A stretch of DNA of 64,000 nucleotides from Vibrio nitrifigilis. GTDB taxonomy: Bacteria > Pseudomonadota > Gammaproteobacteria > Enterobacterales > Vibrionaceae. A program made the position numbers and the translations under genes. The notes beneath the pieces were generated by a model that saw only the letters and a program-made list of their open reading frames with translations, was not told where the DNA came from and searched no databases. Every line of letters starts with the position of its first letter. Position 1 is the stretch's first letter. Shown in pieces: positions 54,048-64,000 of this stretch. The stretch spans positions 2,356,001-2,420,000 of the forward strand of contig NZ_JADPMR010000001.1 of NCBI RefSeq assembly GCF_015686695.1, in the 5' to 3' direction.

Positions 54048-54205
54048 AAGTTCCTGCAGCAAATTTTGACGTAGAACAAAAAGCAGCAGTGAATTTACCC
54101 ACATGAAACACAGACTCGATGCTCTTACTTCCTCCGAAACAACATCCGGCGGTTTTCATAGTTGAACATCATTATATTTAGCGATTGATTATTGCATCGC
54201 TTTTT
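54048..54205 (+). ncRNA. Candidate small RNA of about 158 nt
   Basis: The stretch between the promoter-like site and a hairpin followed by five T has no gene of normal size. It holds a pyrimidine-rich segment (CTTACTTCCTCC), which could pair with ribosome sites of the GGAGG type. A 20-codon frame beginning ATGAAACACAG at 54103 is also present, so a small peptide or leader is an alternative. I cannot match it to a known Vibrio sRNA. Confidence 0.4.
54181..54205 (+). terminator. Rho-independent terminator upstream of mqo
   Basis: GCGAT / ATCGC with a 10-nt loop is followed by TTTTT. It lies between the PepSY gene and mqo and would end the candidate sRNA. Confidence 0.6.
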
Positions 54206-54292
54206 GACGTGTGTCTTACGGGTAAGTTTGGACAAAAAAAGTAGCGGACAGGTTTAATTCGAACATTAGCAAGTGAAGAGATGTAATCCCCA

Positions 54293-55846
54293 ATGAAAAA
54301 TGTAACTGGTCATAATGGATTGAACCAGCAAGATTCTGACGCAAAGGAAGACGAGCTGGCAGACGTAGTTCTTATCGGTGGCGGCATAATGAGCGCAACC
54401 TTAGGAACTTTGTTAAAACAATTAGAACCTAATTGGAAAATTGAATTATTCGAACGACTAGGCGATGTTGCTCTCGAAAGTTCAAACGGCTGGAATAACG
54501 CTGGTACTGGTCATTCTGCGTTGGCTGAGGCTAACTACACCCCTGAACAGAAAGATGGTCAGATCAATATTGATAAAGCCATCGCTATTTATGAACAATT
54601 CCAAATATCTCGTCAATTTTGGGCCTATTTAACCGAGCAAGGTTGGCTGAATAATCCATCTGAATTTATCACCAGTGTCCCACACATGAGCTTCGTTTGG
54701 GGCGACGATAATGTGAACTTTTTACGCAAGCGTTATCAAGCACTTCACCGTAGCCCACTTTTTGATGGTATGGCTTACTCTGAAGATCCAGAACAAATTG
54801 CTTCATGGATTCCAGAAGTGATGGCTGGGCGCGATCCAAAGCAAACCATCGCTGCGACTCGTATGCGCATCGGCACTGATGTAAACTTCGGTGAACTCAC
54901 TCGCCAAATGATCACCCAACTAAAAGATAGTGCTGGCTTTAACTTACATCTCAATCACGAAGTTCGCGATATTGAACGTTTAGCAGATGGCTCATGGTCG
55001 ATAGCCGTTGCGGATGGTAACCAACATAACCAAGTTCGCATAGTTAAAGCCAAACATGTCTTCATTGGTGCCGGCGGCGCTTCATTACGCCTACTACAAA
55101 AATCTGGCATTCCTGAAGCGAAAAATTACGCAGGATTTCCAGTTGGCGGACAATTTTTAGTCACAACGAATCCTGACGTTGTGCAAGCACACAGCGCGAA
55201 AGTCTACGGCAAAGCTTCTGTTGGCGCACCACCAATGTCCGTACCACATATTGATACTCGAGTTATTGATGGCAAGCGTATGTTGTTGTTTGGGCCCTTC
55301 GCGAGCTTTTCCAGCAAGTTCCTTAAAAATGGTTCTCTGACCGACCTGTTCAAATCATTAACGCCATACAACATGGTTCCCATGGCTCAAGTTGGCGTAC
55401 ATAATTTCAACTTAGTCAAATACTTAGTTGGGCAACTACGTCAAAGCGATGCTGATCGTCACCAAGCACTGTGTGACTTTTTCCCACAAGCTAAAGCCAA
55501 TGATTGGACACTATGCCAAGCAGGTCAACGCGTACAAATCATTAAAAAAGAGCCTGGGAAAGGTGGCCAACTACGTTTAGGTACCGAGTTAGTAAGTTCT
55601 AGCGATGGTAGTTTAACCGCGTTGCTCGGCGCATCACCTGGCGCATCGACTTCTGCTGCGATTATGCTTAATTTGCTTCAGCAATGTTTTGGTGAACAGA
55701 TGGCAAGTGATTCATGGCAAAGCAAGATCCAAGAAATGATTCCATCATTTGGTCGTTCCTTGCATGATGATCCAGAACTCAACCAACAAGTTCTACGCCA
55801 AACCAGTGAGGTACTTGGATTAGAGCACCATCTTGGCGAGAAATAG
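54293..55846 (+). CDS. mqo: Malate:quinone oxidoreductase
   Basis: The 517-residue FAD enzyme has the N-terminal dinucleotide motif VLIGGGIMSATLG, then SSNGWNNAGTGHSALAEANYTP, RIGTDVNFGELTRQM and the C-terminal LGASPGASTSAAIMLNLL, all typical of Mqo. It oxidises malate to oxaloacetate and passes electrons to the quinone pool in the cytoplasmic membrane, as an alternative to NAD-dependent malate dehydrogenase. It stands alone. Its 3' end faces a TPP riboswitch on the other strand, 24 bp away. Confidence 0.95.
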   Translation: MKNVTGHNGLNQQDSDAKEDELADVVLIGGGIMSATLGTLLKQLEPNWKIELFERLGDVALESSNGWNNAGTGHSALAEANYTPEQKDGQINIDKAIAIYEQFQISRQFWAYLTEQGWLNNPSEFITSVPHMSFVWGDDNVNFLRKRYQALHRSPLFDGMAYSEDPEQIASWIPEVMAGRDPKQTIAATRMRIGTDVNFGELTRQMITQLKDSAGFNLHLNHEVRDIERLADGSWSIAVADGNQHNQVRIVKAKHVFIGAGGASLRLLQKSGIPEAKNYAGFPVGGQFLVTTNPDVVQAHSAKVYGKASVGAPPMSVPHIDTRVIDGKRMLLFGPFASFSSKFLKNGSLTDLFKSLTPYNMVPMAQVGVHNFNLVKYLVGQLRQSDADRHQALCDFFPQAKANDWTLCQAGQRVQIIKKEPGKGGQLRLGTELVSSSDGSLTALLGASPGASTSAAIMLNLLQQCFGEQMASDSWQSKIQEMIPSFGRSLHDDPELNQQVLRQTSEVLGLEHHLGEK

Positions 55847-55869
55847 TAATAGAGCATTTCTGAGATGTG

Positions 55870-55958
55870 TCTTCTCTTGTTCCCTTCGCAGGTTCTAGCC
55901 TGATCAGGTTCAACGGATCCCGAACTAACGGTCTCAGCCATATGGCACTCCGACAAGT
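55870..55958 (-). promoter_or_regulatory. TPP (THI-element) riboswitch with no downstream thiamine gene
   Basis: Read on the minus strand, the segment contains the thi-box hallmarks: GGCTGAGA, a GGGATCCG arm, GAACCTGATCAGG, and the closing GCGAAGGGAACAAG. These are the conserved pyrophosphate- and pyrimidine-binding parts of a TPP riboswitch. In other gamma-proteobacteria such an element precedes thiC. Here the next sequence on its strand is the antisense of the mqo 3' end. No thi gene is seen. Confidence 0.9.
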
Positions 55959-55965
55959 GAATTTT

Positions 55966-55993
55966 ATTATATGCAAGCGAATTAAATACACAA
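55966..55993 (-). promoter_or_regulatory. Sigma-70 promoter of the TPP riboswitch
   Basis: On the minus strand TTGTGT (55988-55993), a 16-bp spacer and TATAAT (55966-55971) form a good promoter. Transcription would start near 55959, at the first base of the riboswitch. Confidence 0.75.
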
Positions 55994-56034
55994 AGGCCTT
56001 CTCTCATTGAACAACAAAAATGAGAGAAGGCCTT
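55993..56034. terminator. Long hairpin between crcB and the riboswitch
   Basis: A stem of about 15 bp (AAGGCCTTCTCTCAT with its inverse) has a 12-nt loop. On the minus strand a T-containing stretch follows, so it would end crcB transcription just before the riboswitch promoter. Confidence 0.75.
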
Positions 56035-56060
56035 CAATTTAACATTTTATTTAAATAAAC

Positions 56061-56444
56061 TTAAGAACGCAGTAACCACTGATAGCCAACATAAGCCGCT
56101 GAGATACTGAATAGAACATTCAACAACACATTGAAACCTAGTTTAATGAATGCACCCTGCTCAATCATCAAGACGTTATCCATAGAGAACGTTGAAAATG
56201 TAGTTAACGCTCCTAAGAAACCCAGACCAACTACCTGACGCCATGGGTATGGAGCTAACCATTCGTTCTGAAAAACATGCCATTAAGATTCCCATAATAA
56301 AAGAACCAATAATGTTGACCGATAGAGTGCCGTAAGGAAATGCTCGTCCAACATGGTAACGGTCCACTCAGAAATTAAATAACGAGAACAAGCACCAAAT
56401 GCTCCGCCTATAGCAATAAACAGCAAAATAGATATTTGAGTCAT
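56061..56444 (-). pseudogene. crcB: crcB-like fluoride channel gene with two compensating frameshifts
   Basis: CrcB/Fluc proteins are small four-helix fluoride exporters of about 125 residues. The start at 56444 gives MTQISILLFIAIGGAFGACSRY, a good CrcB N-terminus. Near 56350 the coding frame moves (GRAFPYGTLSVNIIGSFIMG is in a second frame), and near 56255 it returns to the first (PWRQVVGLGFLGALTTFSTF). The first frame alone stops early. The total length, 384 bases, equals a normal gene, so an insertion and a deletion seem to have cancelled. No fluoride riboswitch is seen upstream. Sequencing error cannot be excluded. Confidence 0.8.
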
Positions 56445-56872
56445 ATCGAAATCCACATAGTAATATTTGCTTACTATTGTAAACAAAAAATCGCCAATGC
56501 TAAGAAATAAGTACAAAAATCATCACTTTCATTTACCACTAATCCTACCGAAAGAATAGATAATTAAAAAAGTTACAGTAGTCACTTATATCCGAATAAA
56601 AGTAGAATTGCTATAACGGGTAGATAAGACAGTAAAGTTCAGCATGATCAGATTTGTCTTTCAAAACCAAATCAAAAGAACGAAAACTATAACAAAATAA
56701 TCTCTGTCTCACAGTGGCTCAAGTTACATACTAAGGGGTAATAATATCTATCGAGCCAAACGATAAAAGAAGCCCAGTATTCTTATAGAACCGTAATTTA
56801 ATGGCCTAAGGATCCACTTAGTTGAAAATCCTACTCTCTATATTTGACTGGGGCAAAAAGCCAGAAACAAAA
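56445..56872. other. AT-rich intergenic region
   Basis: Nothing recognisable lies between the crcB start and the rRNA-operon terminator. It is AT-rich with no open frame of size and no clear repeat. It should include the crcB promoter. Confidence 0.4.
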
Positions 56873-56899
56873 AAGCCTCAGCTTTTACTGCTGAGGCTT
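56873..56899 (-). terminator. Terminator of the rRNA operon tail (outermost)
   Basis: AAGCCTCAGC / GCTGAGGCTT with a 7-nt loop is followed on the minus strand by TTTTTT. It is the strongest of three similar hairpins behind the tRNA genes. Confidence 0.85.
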
Positions 56900-56904
56900 A
56901 AAAC

Positions 56905-57105
56905 TATTACAGGGAGGAGATACAGAAACTCACCTATCTTGGCACTCCAGCTCCCGACACAGGCTTTTTAAGCTCAAAATAAAAAGCCCTAGCTTTACTC
57001 CTAAGGCTTAAAATTACTCGGCCGGCATTCCGGAGATTCGACTGGACGGCAGTCCAGCAGCCAAGATACGCAACTCCATTAGTCAGATAACGAGTAGCTC
57101 TATCA
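56905..57105 (-). other. Possible decayed tRNA/terminator repeat units
   Basis: Two segments here (about 56909-56965 and 57018-57085) contain T-arm-like fragments (GGAGATTCGACT, AGGGAGGAGATAC) and are each followed on the minus strand by an AAGCC/GGCTT hairpin (one at about 56982-57010). This mirrors the layout of tRNA-Trp and its terminator on the other side of the IS element. Neither folds into a full cloverleaf by eye. Confidence 0.3.
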
Positions 57106-57111
57106 CTTATA

Positions 57112-58200
57112 CCAATCGCACTAATTTTATGATCTAATATCAGCTTCGATAGGAGCTGATATGAACCCCCCTGACTTCCCAAAACTTATTCGTGAAACAT
57201 CCGATGCGAGGATGCGTACGAGACTTCTTGCTATATCTCATTTCGTGGATGGAAAAAGCCGCACTGAGATCGCCAAATATTTAAAAGTCAGCCGTACCAG
57301 TGTCAATAACTGGGTTGCGACTTATTTAAAGAATGGTGTTGAAGGTTTAGTAGAAAAGCAGCATACAGGCCGTCCTCCACGACTGACTGAAGATCAGCTA
57401 TCTCTGTTAAAGCTGTACATCACTTCCAATGCGATTAAACCTGAAGGTGGAAGACTACAAGGGACTGATATTATTGAATTCATCCATGAGGAATTTGGCC
57501 TATCTTACAGCTTATCAGGCATCTATAAGATATTGAGAAAGCTTAATTTAGTTTGGATAACCACTCGTTCAAAGCACCCAAAGCAATCTGTAGAAGCGCA
57601 AGAAGCTTTTAAAAAAATTCCCAATAGAAACGATCCTTAAGATCCCTGGGCATGTTGCTTTAAAAGATGTTCAAATCTGGTTTCAAGATGAAGCCAGATT
57701 TGGCCAGCGCAACACAACAACCCGAATCTGGGCAAAAAAAGGGACTCGTCCTAGGGCGGTACAACAACAGCAATTTGAGTATGCGTACTTATTTGGAGCG
57801 GTGTGCGTTAATACCGGAGAAACTGAAGCTATTGTTGTTCCTATGAGCAACATGGAAGCAATGAAGGAACAACTCAGACTCATTTCTCAATCAACCCCCA
57901 CAGGCAAACATGCTGTCGTCATCATGGATCAAGCCAGTTGGCATCAAAGCTATCTAGCGGATTCATTCAAGAACTTGACTGTCATTCATCTACCTCCTTA
58001 TTCACCCGAACTCAACTCAATAGAGCAGGTATGGAGTTGGTTGCGTCAGAAAGAAATAGCCAATAGGTGTTTTGAATGTTACGACGATATTGTCGACAAG
58101 CTGTGTAGTGCTTGGAATTGTTTTTGTGCAGACAAAAGCAGAGTCATTTCGCTCTGCTTTAGAGATTGGACCATATTGACCAGTTAATTAGTGTGATTGG
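57112..58200 (+). mobile_element. IS630-family insertion sequence, 1089 bp
   Basis: The ends CCAATCGCACTAATT and AATTAGTGTGATTGG form an imperfect terminal inverted repeat and are bordered by TA on each side (57110-57111, 58201-58202), the target duplication typical of IS630/Tc1-type elements. It carries one transposase split over two frames. It sits in the tRNA tail of the rRNA operon. Confidence 0.9.
57161..58187 (+). CDS. IS630-family transposase (two frames)
   Basis: The first frame (57161-57640) gives a helix-turn-helix N-terminal domain (GKSRTEIAKYLKVSRTSVNNWV). A seven-A run (57611-57617) precedes its end. From 57618 a frame shifted by +1 (or -2) encodes the DDE domain with WFQDEARFGQ, VVIMDQASWHQS and LPPYSPELNSIEQVWSWLRQ, the three acidic segments. 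Together they make about 340 residues, the normal IS630 size. The A run is a natural slippage site, so the shift may be programmed, but an inactivating indel is equally possible. Confidence 0.85.
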
Positions 58201-58232
58201 TATTAGGAGCAATTCACCATGATTCAGATGTA

Positions 58233-58261
58233 AAAAAAGCCTTAGCATTGCTGCTAAGGCT
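58233..58261 (-). terminator. Terminator after tRNA-Trp
   Basis: AAGCCTTAGCA / TGCTAAGGCTT with a short loop is followed on the minus strand by a run of seven T. It ends the rRNA-tRNA transcript before the IS element. Confidence 0.88.
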
Positions 58262-58268
58262 TCAATTA

Positions 58269-58345
<77 letters not shown>

Positions 58346-58404
58346 AAAACATTAAATTTTTTATATGAAAAAACCCCAGTCTAAGACTAAGGCTTTTAAA
58401 TAAG

Positions 58405-58481
58405 TGGCGGAACGGACGGGATTCGAACCCGCGACCCCCGGCGTGACAGGCCGGTATTCTAACCAGCTGAACTACCGCTCC
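58405..58481 (-). tRNA. tRNA-Asp (GTC)
   Basis: A 77-nt gene with encoded CCA, acceptor GGAGCGG, anticodon GTC in the CCTGTCACG loop and TTCGAAT T-loop. It lies about 50 bp after the 5S gene. Confidence 0.95.
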
Positions 58482-58532
58482 GCGAAACTGGTTTTTACCG
58501 TAAAGTGTCTAACACTCTACCGTTTAATTTAA

Positions 58533-58651
58533 AGCCTGGCGATGACCTACTCTCACATGGGGAAGCCCCACACTACCATCGGCGCGATTTCGTTTCACTT
58601 CTGAGTTCGGCATGGGATCAGGTGGGTCCAAAATGCTATGGTCGCCAAGCA
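58533..58651 (-). rRNA. rrf: 5S ribosomal RNA
   Basis: The minus strand runs from TGCTTGGCGACC to the GTAGGTCATCGCCAGGC end, about 119 nt, matching bacterial 5S rRNA. Ends are approximate. Confidence 0.93.
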
Positions 58652-58763
58652 AATTCTTTGTTGTTACCGCTACGCAGCAACAATTAATTCAGAAAGCTGT
58701 CGTTCTCACACAATCAAGTGTGTCTCTATATCGAGTCCGATACAAAACCTTTTTGGTGTTGTA

Positions 58764-61652
<2,889 letters not shown>

Positions 61653-61948
61653 ATACAACCCAAAAAAGTTTTGGGTTGATGAACAAGTCACCAAGGTTGT
61701 CTGCATTTTTATACATGTTGCAGACTCGATATTGCCGGACTCAATTTTGAATACTTACTACTTAAAGTAAGCTTCCCAAGAACACTTGAATGTGTGTTGG
61801 TTATCTATCAATGATAGATAATTGAGAACTTTCACAAACATTCTAAAAGAATGTTTTGTCAGCTTTCCAAATTATTAAAGAGCAAAGATTCACTTTCTAT
61901 AAAGAAAGAAACCATTTTTAAGAACACTTAAGTAAATGCGCTTAAAGA
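61653..61948 (-). other. Spacer between tRNA-Ala and 23S rRNA
   Basis: The 296-bp spacer holds the antitermination boxA (61875-61884) and the leader strand of the 23S processing stalk. No gene is present. Confidence 0.6.
61858..61884 (-). promoter_or_regulatory. boxA-type antitermination signal before 23S rRNA
   Basis: On the minus strand TGCTCTTTAA (61875-61884), followed by a GGAAAGCTGAC segment, matches the boxA/boxC region found in rRNA spacers of gamma-proteobacteria, where Nus factors bind. Confidence 0.7.
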
Positions 61949-62024
61949 TGGTGGAGCTATGCGGGATCGAACCGCAGACCTCCTGCGTGCAAGGCAGGCG
62001 CTCTCCCAGCTGAGCTATAGCCCC
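61949..62024 (-). tRNA. tRNA-Ala (TGC)
   Basis: 76 nt with encoded CCA; acceptor GGGGCTA, anticodon TGC in CCTTGCACG. It is the spacer tRNA nearest the 23S gene. Confidence 0.96.
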
Positions 62025-62044
62025 ATCGTATCCAACAAGAAAAG

Positions 62045-62120
62045 TGGTGGGCGATACCGGGTTCGAACCAGTGACCCCCTGCTTGTAAGGCAGGTGCTCT
62101 CCCAACTGAGCTAATCGCCC
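62045..62120 (-). tRNA. tRNA-Val (TAC)
   Basis: 76 nt with encoded CCA; acceptor GGGCGAT, anticodon TAC in CCTTACAAG. Confidence 0.95.
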
Positions 62121-62148
62121 ACATTATTTGATTTCCTGTGGAAGGAAA

Positions 62149-62224
62149 TGGTGGGTCGTACAGGATTCGAACCTGTGACCAATTGATTAAAAGTCAACTG
62201 CTCTACCAACTGAGCTAACGACCC
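62149..62224 (-). tRNA. tRNA-Lys (TTT)
   Basis: 76 nt with encoded CCA; acceptor GGGTCGT, anticodon TTT in GACTTTTAATC. Confidence 0.95.
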
Positions 62225-62225
62225 A

Positions 62226-62301
62226 TGGTATCCCGTAGGGGAGTCGAACCCCTGTTACCGCCGTGAAAGGGCGGTGTCCTAGGCCTCTAGACGAACGGGA
62301 C
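62226..62301 (-). tRNA. tRNA-Glu (TTC)
   Basis: 76 nt with encoded CCA; acceptor GTCCCGT, anticodon TTC in CCTTTCACG. It is the first tRNA after the 16S gene. Confidence 0.96.
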
Positions 62302-62369
62302 ACTAAGATACTCTTTGCTTTCTAAACCGTATCAATCTGTGTGAACACTCATCGCAATAATCTTATCGT

Positions 62370-63922
<1,553 letters not shown>

Positions 63923-64000
63923 AAGTTTTTTGTGGCTCAATGAATACTGAATAAATTGACTGTGCCAAGACCGAAGTCTTGATTGGTCACTCAGTTCATT

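Noticed and set aside
54103..54165. 20-codon frame (starting ATGAAACACAG) as an independent gene
   Set aside because: No ribosome site of good quality and no homology that I know. It is kept only as a note on the candidate sRNA.
55678..56037. Minus-strand open frame of 119 codons crossing the TPP riboswitch
   Set aside because: It overlaps the conserved riboswitch and the end of mqo, has no ribosome site and no recognisable protein pattern.
56445..56520. Search for a fluoride (crcB) riboswitch in front of crcB
   Set aside because: The upstream minus-strand sequence lacks the conserved parts of that motif. Only an AT-rich stretch is seen.

Overview
The window looks like a piece of a Vibrionaceae chromosome, most probably a Vibrio. 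The support is a complete rRNA operon with a four-tRNA 16S-23S spacer and tRNA-Asp/tRNA-Trp after the 5S, moderate to low GC, protein sequences that read like Vibrio orthologues, and dispersed palindromic repeats that I recall from Vibrio genomes. No species can be named from this alone.

Layout. 1-3.9 kb: the end of an AraC regulator, then a MarR regulator divergent from a three-gene UbiX/UbiD-type aromatic acid decarboxylase operon (bsdBCD-like), with two matching near-palindromic operators between them. 3.9-12.9 kb: a nine-gene minus-strand operon under a Fur-box-like site. It holds an FTR1 permease, the periplasmic metal protein P19, a DUF2318/YHS membrane protein, two FtsX-type permeases, an ABC ATPase, a TlpA-like thioredoxin, a PCuAC copper chaperone and an NqrC-like FMN-binding lipoprotein. 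The last two make it look like an iron uptake machine with its own copper and electron supply. 13-24.8 kb: DoxX, a LysR/SDR divergent pair, an HD-GYP response regulator convergent with a PAS histidine kinase, a chemoreceptor, AraC, a quinone reductase, an RNA methyltransferase and a P-loop kinase. 24.9-28.6 kb: a YncE-like propeller divergent from a Tat-exported multicopper oxidase, with a Fur-like site between them, then a LysR gene. 28.8-38 kb: a malonate decarboxylase operon (mdcA, B, C-D fused, E, F, G, H, R) bracketed by two paralogous genes for small proteins of about 100 residues. 38.6-43.5 kb: an MFS transporter and the acetoin pathway genes alsD-alsS with divergent alsR. 43.7-49 kb: a secreted lipase-like protein, a DUF481 outer membrane protein, a membrane thioredoxin, a LeuC-derived protein that has lost part of its Fe-S site, and a LysR gene. 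48.7-53.9 kb: a membrane histidine kinase with a REC-HDOD response regulator, then a DUF2946-like protein with a C14 tract and a PepSY membrane protein. 54.3-56.4 kb: mqo, an orphan but promoter-equipped TPP riboswitch and a frameshifted crcB. 56.9-63.9 kb: tail of the rRNA operon, interrupted by a complete IS630-family element, then tRNA-Trp, tRNA-Asp, 5S, 23S, four spacer tRNAs and 16S, all on the minus strand.

The observations most worth following up are: the orphan TPP riboswitch that appears to mark the loss of a thiC operon; the FTR1/P19 operon extended with an NqrC-like flavolipoprotein and PCuAC; the MdcC-MdcD fusion and the paralogue pair around the mdc locus; the degenerate LeuC relative; a repeat element that supplies the C-terminus of a small gene; and a candidate sRNA upstream of mqo. 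All family assignments come from reading motifs by eye, with no database search. Some frameshifts (crcB, transposase, poly-C) could be sequencing errors.
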